Assembly (NCBI GenBank): GCA_050010255.1
Contig: JBEKLJ010000203.1
Coordinates: 1-6,260 of the forward strand
DNA length: 6,260 nucleotides
Source: JBEKLJ01 sp050010255
GTDB lineage: Bacteria > Acidobacteriota > Terriglobia > Bryobacterales > Bryobacteraceae
Reading direction: 5' to 3'
The position numbers were made by a program, and so were the translations under genes. This document shows positions 1-5,699 of the stretch, in pieces; positions within the stretch are counted from its first letter, which is position 1; each line of letters starts with the position of its first letter. Under the pieces are notes generated by a model. That model made no database searches. It saw nothing but the letters and a program-made list of their open reading frames with translations, and was not told the DNA's origin.

Positions 1-26
1 ACGGAGGCGCGGAGGCGGCGCGATGA
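1..26 (+). CDS. Possible 3' end of an upstream gene, overlapping the next start (ATGA)
   Basis: The frame beginning at position 3 is open and ends in TGA at 24-26, sharing an ATGA with the acyltransferase start at 23. It would give a tail reading GGAEAAR. Such four-base overlaps are common inside bacterial operons, and the next two genes are also tightly packed, so an upstream operon partner is plausible. Only eight codons are visible and the stop could be chance, so nothing can be said about product. The same bases carry the ribosome binding site of the following gene. Confidence 0.25.
11..15 (+). promoter_or_regulatory. Shine-Dalgarno site of the acyltransferase
   Basis: GGAGG lies 7 nt before the ATG at 23, which is good spacing and supports that start. 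It is part of a tandem 8-bp direct repeat, CGGAGGCG at 2-9 and 10-17, so a second GGAGG sits at 3-7 but is too far upstream to serve this start well. Confidence 0.7.
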
Positions 27-706
27 GAGACGTCGTCGTGGTCGGCGCTTCCGGGCACGCCGACGTGGTGATCGACATCCTGGAACGGCAGGGCATCTAC
101 CGCATTGCGGGCCTGATCGACCGCTCCGTGAAGGGGCATTTGATGGGGTACGAGATCCTGGGAACGGAATCGGACCTGCCCGGCATCGTTCGGGAACGCG
201 AAATCGCCGGCGGGATCATCGCGATCGGAGACAACTGGACCCGCCATCGCGTAGTGAATGCGCTGAATGCCCTGCTGCCGGGTTTCGCGTTCGTCACCGC
301 CGTTCACCCGTCGGCGCAGATCGGCCGGAACGCAACCATCGGCCGGGGCAGCGTTGTCATGGCCGGTGCTGTCATTAACCCGAACGCCCGCGTGGGCGAG
401 TTCTGTGTGGTCAACACCAACGCCTCTCTGGACCACGGCAGCGTGATGGGAGACTTCTCGGGCCTGCTTCCCAATGCTTCGACCGGCGGCAACGTGCGCA
501 TCGGCGCGTTCGCCGCCCTCTGCCAGGGCGCCAACATCATTCACGGCGTCGAGATCGGCGAGCACACCGTGATCGGCGCCGGCGCGACCGTGCTCGAGAA
601 CATGCCGCCCAGAGTGGTCGCCTACGGCACGCCCGCAAGAGTCATTCGCGCCAGAGAACCCGGCGAGCCCTATCTCAATTCCCGAACACGTGCGGCTTGC
701 GAGTAA
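23..706 (+). CDS. NeuD/PglD-type sugar O/N-acyltransferase (left-handed beta-helix)
   Basis: This 227-residue protein has the two-part build of the NeuD/PglD family. An N-terminal nucleotide-sugar-binding Rossmann-like part opens with VVVVGASGHADVV (residues 4-16), including the family His at 12. A left-handed beta-helix of hexapeptide repeats follows from about residue 95 to 190 (for example IGRNATIGRGSVV). The family transfers an acyl group, usually acetyl from acetyl-CoA, onto an amino or hydroxyl group of an activated sugar in the cytoplasm. The DH pair at 137-138 fits the acidic-residue/His catalytic pair of PglD. The C-terminal VAYGTPARVIR is the usual end of such acyltransferases. Length is normal for the family (about 200-220). 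One oddity is Gly147, where PglD-like enzymes usually have a second His. The aminotransferase begins 14 bp downstream, which fits acylation of an amino group made by that enzyme. The acyl group and sugar are unknown. Confidence 0.9.
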   Translation: MRDVVVVGASGHADVVIDILERQGIYRIAGLIDRSVKGHLMGYEILGTESDLPGIVREREIAGGIIAIGDNWTRHRVVNALNALLPGFAFVTAVHPSAQIGRNATIGRGSVVMAGAVINPNARVGEFCVVNTNASLDHGSVMGDFSGLLPNASTGGNVRIGAFAALCQGANIIHGVEIGEHTVIGAGATVLENMPPRVVAYGTPARVIRAREPGEPYLNSRTRAACE

Positions 707-720
707 CCGCTTTCGGAGTC

Positions 721-2010
721 ATGAGAAAACCAATGACCGAAGCCCTTGCAGCAACTCTTGACCGGGCCCCCGCGAGCGGCGGCGTCCGGCCGCCCGCCGT
801 TCCGGAGCCATTCCGCTTCATCGCTCCCACGCTGCCCCCGCTCGGGGAGGTCCTGGCCCTCTATGCGCCGGCCTACCGTCAGGGAATGATCACCAATTCA
901 CGCATTGTCGCCCGGTTCGAAGCGGCGGTAGCCGAACGGCTCGGCGTCCGGCATTGCGTGGCGGTCTCCAGTTGCACCTGCGGCCTGATGCTGGTTTTCA
1001 AAGCGCTCGGAGTCGAAGGGGAGGTGATTCTCCCGAGCTTCACCTTTTTCGCGACAGCGCACTCGGCCGTCTGGAGCCGCCTCCGCCCCGTGTTCGCCGA
1101 TTGCGACCCGGAGACGTGGACCATCTGCCCGGAGGACGTTGAGCGGAAGATCACCTCGCGCACGGTCGCGATCCTGGGAGTGCACATTTACGGCAATCCG
1201 TGCGAGATCGGGACGCTGAGCCGGATTGCGTCCCGGAATCGGCTGAAGCTCGTTTTCGATGCCGCGCACGCCTTCGGGAGCGAGTACCAGGGACGGCCGG
1301 TAGGGCAGTTCGGTGACGCCGAGGTCTTCTCGCTCTCCCCGACCAAGCTGCTGGTCGCCGGAGAAGGCGGGCTGGTGACGACCGACGACGCGGCCCTCGC
1401 CAAACGCGTCCGCTCGGGACGCAACTACGGCGATGCGGGCAGTTATGACCCCGAGCTGCTCGGCCTGAACTCGCGCATGACCGAGTTCAATGCGGCGGTC
1501 GGTCTGGCCGGCTTGCGGATGGTGGACGCCAAGGTGGAACGTCACAACCTCATCGCGGCACAGTATGCCAGGCTCCTCCGTTCGCTGAGGGGAGTCGGGT
1601 TCCAGGTGGTGCGGCCCGGCAATGTCAGCAGCTATAAAGACTTCTCCGTCCACATCGACGCCGGCGCCTGCGGGATCTCCCGCGATGAGCTGCGTGCCGC
1701 GCTGCTCGCGGAGAACATCGAGACCAAGACCTACTTCTCCCCCGCCGTGCACCAGCAGGGACTCTATCGGGCCTTTTCCGCATCCGTGCGGGGAAGCCTG
1801 CGGCGGACCGAGCTGCTGGCGGAGGGAATCCTCAGCCTGCCCATTTACCACGCTCTCCCGCTGGAGACGGTCGTCAGGGTCGCCCTGACGGTCAGGGAGG
1901 CGATGCCGGACCCGCGCCGCGCAGCCTGGGCGTGCGCTGACAACCGGGACGCGGCGCCGGCGGCTCCACTGCCGGCTTCATCCATGCTAAGCGCTGCCGA
2001 ACATGCTTGA
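721..2010 (+). CDS. DegT/DnrJ/EryC1/StrS-family PLP-dependent sugar aminotransferase
   Basis: This is a fold-type I PLP enzyme of the family that aminates keto-sugar nucleotides, normally with Glu or Gln as donor. With the ATG at 721 it has 429 residues. The cofactor signature is clear: SSCTCG at 83-88 near the phosphate site, the LPSFTFFATAHSAV stretch, DAAHAFGS with Asp180 (contacts the pyridine nitrogen) and His183, and the Schiff-base Lys209 in SPTKLLVAGEGG. The start is uncertain. A TTG at 697 would add eight codons and overlap the preceding gene, but it lacks a Shine-Dalgarno site. ATG 721 has GGAG at 715-718, spaced only 2 nt, and ATG 733 is also possible. The protein is longer than the usual 370-400 residues because of a non-conserved N-terminal stretch and an Ala/Pro-rich C-terminal tail of about 35 residues. 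Its last 8 nt overlap the next gene, suggesting translational coupling. The substrate is not assignable. Confidence 0.9.
   Translation: MRKPMTEALAATLDRAPASGGVRPPAVPEPFRFIAPTLPPLGEVLALYAPAYRQGMITNSRIVARFEAAVAERLGVRHCVAVSSCTCGLMLVFKALGVEGEVILPSFTFFATAHSAVWSRLRPVFADCDPETWTICPEDVERKITSRTVAILGVHIYGNPCEIGTLSRIASRNRLKLVFDAAHAFGSEYQGRPVGQFGDAEVFSLSPTKLLVAGEGGLVTTDDAALAKRVRSGRNYGDAGSYDPELLGLNSRMTEFNAAVGLAGLRMVDAKVERHNLIAAQYARLLRSLRGVGFQVVRPGNVSSYKDFSVHIDAGACGISRDELRAALLAENIETKTYFSPAVHQQGLYRAFSASVRGSLRRTELLAEGILSLPIYHALPLETVVRVALTVREAMPDPRRAAWACADNRDAAPAAPLPASSMLSAAEHA
1872..1897 (+). repeat. Perfect 8-bp inverted repeat with an extra direct copy, inside the aminotransferase gene
   Basis: CGTCAGGG (1872-1879) and CCCTGACG (1883-1890) form a perfect 8-bp stem around the 3-nt loop TCG. 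A third arm, GTCAGGG, follows at 1891-1897. The element lies in coding sequence, encoding part of VVRVALTVRE, about 110 nt before the stop. No U-tract follows. It may be a codon-level coincidence in GC-rich DNA or a local RNA hairpin. Confidence 0.5.
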
Positions 2011-3526
2011 ATGCCTCGATAGCTTCAACAAGAAGCAGGCTCTCCCGCGGATGCTGGCCGATCTGGCCATCGTCCAGGCCTCCGCGGTGGTGTCGCTCAT
2101 CGGCACCTTCCTGTGGCAGGCCACGCGGGTCGATTGGGAAGAGATGATCACGCTCACCCGGACCCTCGAGAGCTACTACGTCGGACGATTCCTGCCGCTG
2201 TCGCTGGTCTTCCCGCTGGTGTTCCTCTTCAACGGTTTGTATACGCGGTCGCGCGCATATGTGGGTCGGTACAAGTGGCTGGTGGTGCTCCGCGGCTCGG
2301 GGACGGCCATTCTGCTATTCCTGTTCCTCAACTTCCTGTTCTGCCGAACCGACATCATGCCCCGAAGTTCGGTTCTGATTTTCGGCATCCTGGTCAGTTG
2401 CGGAACGGTGGGCGCTCGCTGGTTGAAAGCTTGGTTCGTGGCGGATGCCGCCCTGGAGCCTGTGCCTGGCGCCCGCGCGTTCTCCAAGCAGGCGCCGGTC
2501 TTGGTCGTGGGTGGAGCAGGGTACATCGGATCGTTCCTGTGCCGCAAGCTGCTGAAGGCGGGCGAGACGGTCAGAGTGCTCGACAGCCTGGTGTACGGCG
2601 ACTTCGCGATCCGCGACCTGCTCAATCACCCTGGCTTTGAGCTGATGGCTGGAGACTGCCGCGACATCCAGAGCGTTGTGAGTGCCATGCGCGGAGTGAA
2701 ATCCGTGGTCCACCTGGCTGCCATCGTCGGCGACGGGGCCTGCGAGCAGGATCGGCACACGGCCCTGGAAGTGAATTACGCTGCCACCCGGATGATGATC
2801 GAGATTGCGAAGGGCAACGGTGTCGAGCGCTTCGTCTTCGCCTCCAGTTGCAGCGTCTACGGGGCGAGCGATCACCTCGCGGATGAGCATTCGGCGGTCA
2901 ACCCGATCTCGTTGTACGCCCAGACCAAGGTGGATTCGGAAAAAGTGCTGCTGGAGGCGCGCGCCGCCAATTTCCACCCGGTGGTCCTGCGGCTGGCGAC
3001 GGTGTTCGGAGACGGGTACCGGCCGCGCTTCGACCTGGTGGTCAATCTGCTCGCAGCCGAGGCCTACCACCGCCGGCTCATCACCATCTACAACGGCGGG
3101 CAGTGGCGTCCGTTCATCCATGTCCGCGACGTCGCGGATGGCATCCTGCTGATCCTGAAGGCGCCCCTCGCGCTGGTCAGCGGCGAAATCTTCAACCTGG
3201 GTGATTCCCGCTTGAACCATACTCTGACCGAGGTCGCCGAGAAGATTCGCAGGGTCTTCCCGGAGGCCCGCGTTCTGAACGTCGACAACACGGACCGCCG
3301 GAACTACCGGGTTTCATTCCGGAGAATCCACGACCGGCTGGGCTTTCGGTGTATTCTGGGGCTTGATGAAGGCATCGTGGCGTTGCGGCGCTCTTTTGAG
3401 CGGAATGTAATCCCCGACTACACGGATGTGCGCTATAACAATCAGAAGTTCCTGGCACTGGCCGGCCGCGGTGTGGAGACCGATCGGGTGCAGAGCCGCG
3501 TCATGGCCGCGTTTGCCGGAGACTGA
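2003..3526 (+). CDS. Membrane-anchored NAD-dependent epimerase/dehydratase (four-helix bundle fused to extended SDR)
   Basis: This 507-residue protein has two parts. Residues about 18-146 form a membrane bundle with hydrophobic segments near 18-40, 63-80, 93-113 and 122-141. The FNGLY (76-80) and PRSSVLIFG (120-128) stretches resemble the N-terminal bundle of PglF/CapD dehydratases and WcaJ/WbaP phosphoglycosyl transferases. Residues about 164-480 are an extended SDR: GGAGYIG (170-176) binds NAD(P), SSCSVYG (281-287) supplies the active-site Ser region, and Tyr305 and Lys309 form YxxxK. WRPFIHVRDVADG, the LRLATVFGDGYRPRFDLVVN stretch and FNLGDS fit NAD-dependent sugar epimerases or reductases. 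The Rossmann domain that normally separates bundle and dehydratase in PglF-like proteins is absent. The catalytic half should face the cytoplasm and act on a nucleotide sugar or lipid-linked sugar; the reaction is not known. ATG 2003 overlaps the previous stop; ATG 2051 (Met17), just before the first helix, is an alternative start. Confidence 0.88.
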   Translation: MLECLDSFNKKQALPRMLADLAIVQASAVVSLIGTFLWQATRVDWEEMITLTRTLESYYVGRFLPLSLVFPLVFLFNGLYTRSRAYVGRYKWLVVLRGSGTAILLFLFLNFLFCRTDIMPRSSVLIFGILVSCGTVGARWLKAWFVADAALEPVPGARAFSKQAPVLVVGGAGYIGSFLCRKLLKAGETVRVLDSLVYGDFAIRDLLNHPGFELMAGDCRDIQSVVSAMRGVKSVVHLAAIVGDGACEQDRHTALEVNYAATRMMIEIAKGNGVERFVFASSCSVYGASDHLADEHSAVNPISLYAQTKVDSEKVLLEARAANFHPVVLRLATVFGDGYRPRFDLVVNLLAAEAYHRRLITIYNGGQWRPFIHVRDVADGILLILKAPLALVSGEIFNLGDSRLNHTLTEVAEKIRRVFPEARVLNVDNTDRRNYRVSFRRIHDRLGFRCILGLDEGIVALRRSFERNVIPDYTDVRYNNQKFLALAGRGVETDRVQSRVMAAFAGD

Positions 3527-3535
3527 TTGGCGCGC

Positions 3536-3552
3536 CCTGCCGCACGGGCAGG
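3536..3552 (+). repeat. Intergenic GC-rich hairpin 1
   Basis: CCTGCC (3536-3541) pairs perfectly with GGCAGG (3547-3552) across a 5-nt loop. It starts 10 nt after the SDR stop codon. There is no U-tract, so it is not a canonical intrinsic terminator, but it could protect the 3' end of the upstream message or reduce read-through. Confidence 0.45.
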
Positions 3553-3559
3553 AGTGGGA

Positions 3560-3574
3560 GCGGCCTGGGGCCGC
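3560..3574 (+). repeat. Intergenic GC-rich hairpin 2
   Basis: GCGGCC (3560-3565) pairs perfectly with GGCCGC (3569-3574) across the 3-nt loop TGG. It lies 7 nt after the first hairpin and ends 14 nt before the JAMM gene's ATG, so it could also affect ribosome access to that start. No run of T follows. Confidence 0.45.
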
Positions 3575-3588
3575 CTGGGCAGTGCCGG

Positions 3589-5655
3589 ATGGAGCAGCTG
3601 AACCTGAACGAGGCGCAGTCGCGCGGAGGGCCCAACTCCCGCTTGGGGATTGAGTGCTCGCGCGCCGTCCTCGAACAGATACTCGCGGATGTTGAACAGG
3701 TCTTCTACTCCGTGCCGCACGGCGGAGCGGAGACCGGCGGTGTTCTGTACGGCTCTTACGACGGCTCGCGGATCCTGATCCAGGCGGCTCGTCCTTTGCC
3801 GTGCGAACACGCCTATGGCCCTTCCTTCAAGCTCTCCGTCACTGATTACTCGCGTCTGGCGGCCCTGCTGCAGGTCCCGAGGCACGAACCGGATTTCGCC
3901 GGAATGGCCGTGGTCGGTTGGTACCATTCCCATACCCGCAGCGAGATCTCGTTCGCCGACGCGGACATCGAGATTCACGATAGGTTCTTCCCGAAGCCGT
4001 GGCAGGTGGCGTTTGTCCTGAGGCCCTCTGCCATGAGGCCCACCCAAGTGGGCTTATTCGCCAGGGAGGCGGACGGCACAATGCGCCGCTCGGCGCCGGC
4101 TGCTGAGGCCGCGTTGGCTCCGGCCGGGGCGGTTCGGACTGAACGCGCGCAGCCGGCCCCGGGCGCCGCTGCCGCGCCGCAGCCCGTCCCATACCGCAAT
4201 CGGCCGGCCGCCGCCGCGGTGACGCCGAAGCCCGCCGCCACGGTGGCGTCGCAGCCCGCCGCGGTGGCGCCAAAGCCCGTGATGAAAGAGCGCTGGCGCT
4301 GGGCTGTGGCCGCGGCACTGTTCCTGGTGGCTGCCGCCTCGGCGGGCTATTTTTCAAGGGTCTACTGGTGGCCGCAGCGGCCGGCGCCAGCGGTGGCCGG
4401 TCTCGAATTACATGCGACCGACCGGAACGGACAGCTCGAGATCGCCTGGGATGGGAACTTGCCGGCCTTGCGTCTGGCTCGGAGCGGGACTCTCGAGATC
4501 AGCGATGGGCCTCGCCTGCACATCCTCCCGATGGATGCGGAGTTCCTGCGAGGTGGCTCCATCAGTTACGCACGGCGTTCAGAGGTCGTGACAGTCCGCA
4601 TCTCGGTGCTGCTGCAGGATGGCTCCAAGCTACAGCAGCACTGGGCGTTTGTCGGTGAGCTGGGCTCTGGCGGCGCCGTGCCGGCCCAGGTGGCGGCCGA
4701 GCAACTTCCCGCACCGGCGGCGAGGCCCGAACCGGCGCGTCCGGCTGCTCAGGAAAGAACCTCTGTGAGCGCGCGTGCCGGAAGCGGTGCGCAGAGGGGC
4801 GGTGCGAGTCCGGGCGCGTCTGCTCCGACATCCCGCGCCGCAGCGGTGCAACCTGCGATCGCCAAGCCGTTGCCGCCCGCGGTGACGCCGCCCCGGAGCT
4901 TGCCGGACCGTGCCAGCACCCGAGCGCCCATGCAGGCCGCGATTGCACGCCCAGCCCCCTCGCCTCGCTCCGAGACCGCTGCCGCGAGGAATGCGCCGTC
5001 GTCCCCCAGTACCGCTGCTGCCGCCGTGCGGGGGCGGCCGCTGCCGCCACCCGCGCCGGCTTCAACGGCGCCGCCCCCGGCTGCGGCCAGCAGGCCGGTA
5101 GCCCAGGCGGTTCAGCCTCCGCCTCCAACCCTTTCTACCCCGGCCCCGGCAACGAGCAGGCCTGAGCCGCTGGCGGGCAACGCCGCGGTCCCGGCTAGCC
5201 CGGAGTCCGTGGCGAGGCCGCCGGCAAGCAGGCCCGCGCCACTCGCGAACACGGCCCCGCCTCCCGCCAGAGTGGAACCGGCGGCGCAGCCCGCAGTCGC
5301 GGCGCCGTCGCTTTCGGGTCAATGGACGTTTGGGCGGACCTCGCCGTCGGGCTCGCCCTTCCCGCCGGAATCCGTGGCGCTGTCACTCTCCGAGAACGGG
5401 GGCGTACTTCAGGGGACTCTGGCTGGTCGATATCGGGCGCCGAGATCGAGCGGGCTGAAACCGGACGTTCGATTCAGCTTCCAGGGACCCGCGCGCGCCG
5501 GCAATATGCGCTTTCCCTGGGCCGCCAGCGACGGCACGAGGGGCAGCGTCGAGCTGATCCGCCTGCCGAACAGGAGCGATTCGATCGAAGTCGTCTGGTA
5601 TTCTCAAGACCGGAAGTTCATTTTTGACGATGTCCTGGTCCGTGTGACGAAGTAG
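3589..5655 (+). CDS. Membrane-anchored JAMM/MPN-domain protein with Pro/Ala linkers and two extracytoplasmic beta domains
   Basis: Domains of this 688-residue protein, in order: a JAMM/MPN (Mov34/PAD-1) domain at about 20-164; a Pro/Ala linker to about 231; one transmembrane helix at about 238-255, preceded by KERWRW; a beta-rich domain at about 271-357; a second Pro/Ala/Arg linker at 359-574; and a C-terminal beta-rich domain at 575-688 opening with LSGQW. JAMM proteins are zinc isopeptidases or peptidases that cleave ubiquitin-like or sulfur-carrier tails, though some are inactive scaffolds. Glu48 in ETGGVL is the catalytic-base position, and His113, His115 (WYHSHT) and Asp126 are the likely zinc ligands. 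In the usual HxHx7SxxD spacing the Ser position is Ala123. The positive flank before the helix puts the JAMM domain in the cytoplasm and the C-terminal 430 residues outside. There is no strong Shine-Dalgarno site at ATG 3589. Its partner and substrate are unknown, and no ubiquitin-like, E1 or E2 gene is visible in the window. Confidence 0.85.
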   Translation: MEQLNLNEAQSRGGPNSRLGIECSRAVLEQILADVEQVFYSVPHGGAETGGVLYGSYDGSRILIQAARPLPCEHAYGPSFKLSVTDYSRLAALLQVPRHEPDFAGMAVVGWYHSHTRSEISFADADIEIHDRFFPKPWQVAFVLRPSAMRPTQVGLFAREADGTMRRSAPAAEAALAPAGAVRTERAQPAPGAAAAPQPVPYRNRPAAAAVTPKPAATVASQPAAVAPKPVMKERWRWAVAAALFLVAAASAGYFSRVYWWPQRPAPAVAGLELHATDRNGQLEIAWDGNLPALRLARSGTLEISDGPRLHILPMDAEFLRGGSISYARRSEVVTVRISVLLQDGSKLQQHWAFVGELGSGGAVPAQVAAEQLPAPAARPEPARPAAQERTSVSARAGSGAQRGGASPGASAPTSRAAAVQPAIAKPLPPAVTPPRSLPDRASTRAPMQAAIARPAPSPRSETAAARNAPSSPSTAAAAVRGRPLPPPAPASTAPPPAAASRPVAQAVQPPPPTLSTPAPATSRPEPLAGNAAVPASPESVARPPASRPAPLANTAPPPARVEPAAQPAVAAPSLSGQWTFGRTSPSGSPFPPESVALSLSENGGVLQGTLAGRYRAPRSSGLKPDVRFSFQGPARAGNMRFPWAASDGTRGSVELIRLPNRSDSIEVVWYSQDRKFIFDDVLVRVTK
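5089..5256 (+). repeat. Degenerate in-frame repeat in the second Pro/Ala linker of the JAMM protein
   Basis: The hexamer AGCAGG, encoding the SR of an SRP motif, recurs at 5089, 5155 and 5227, that is, every 22 and 24 codons. The last two copies share more sequence: SRPEPLAGNAAVPA and SRPAPLANTAPPPA. This points to linker growth by local duplication rather than to a folded domain. Confidence 0.45.
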
Positions 5656-5699
5656 CGCGCAATCGTCTTTCGGTTGTAATCTCTCACCAGCTAGCCCGG

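Noticed and set aside
898..1851. 317-codon open frame on the minus strand opposite the aminotransferase
   Set aside because: It is fully antisense to a gene with clear PLP-enzyme motifs, shows no recognisable domain, and long antisense frames are expected in GC-rich coding DNA.
2315..3220. 301-codon open frame on the minus strand opposite the SDR gene
   Set aside because: It is antisense to the conserved SDR core and its translation has no recognisable motifs; a GC-bias shadow.
3442..4047. 201-codon minus-strand frame spanning the SDR end and JAMM start
   Set aside because: It overlaps two well-supported genes and the hairpin gap and has no recognisable domain.
4236..4248. Dyad CGCCAC-G-GTGGCG in the first Pro/Ala linker
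   Set aside because: A 1-nt centre cannot form a normal hairpin, and the sequence follows from repeated Pro/Ala/Val codons in GC-rich DNA.
5660..5676. Hairpin CAATCG-TCTTT-CGGTTG after the JAMM stop, considered as a terminator
   Set aside because: The stem is only 6 bp with one G-T pair, and TAATCTCTC after it is not a U-tract, so it is too weak to call.
5656..5699. Magnesium riboswitch or leader ahead of the MgtA-like gene
   Set aside because: The gap is only 44 nt, far too short for an M-box or mgtA-type leader, and no -35/-10 pair is convincing.
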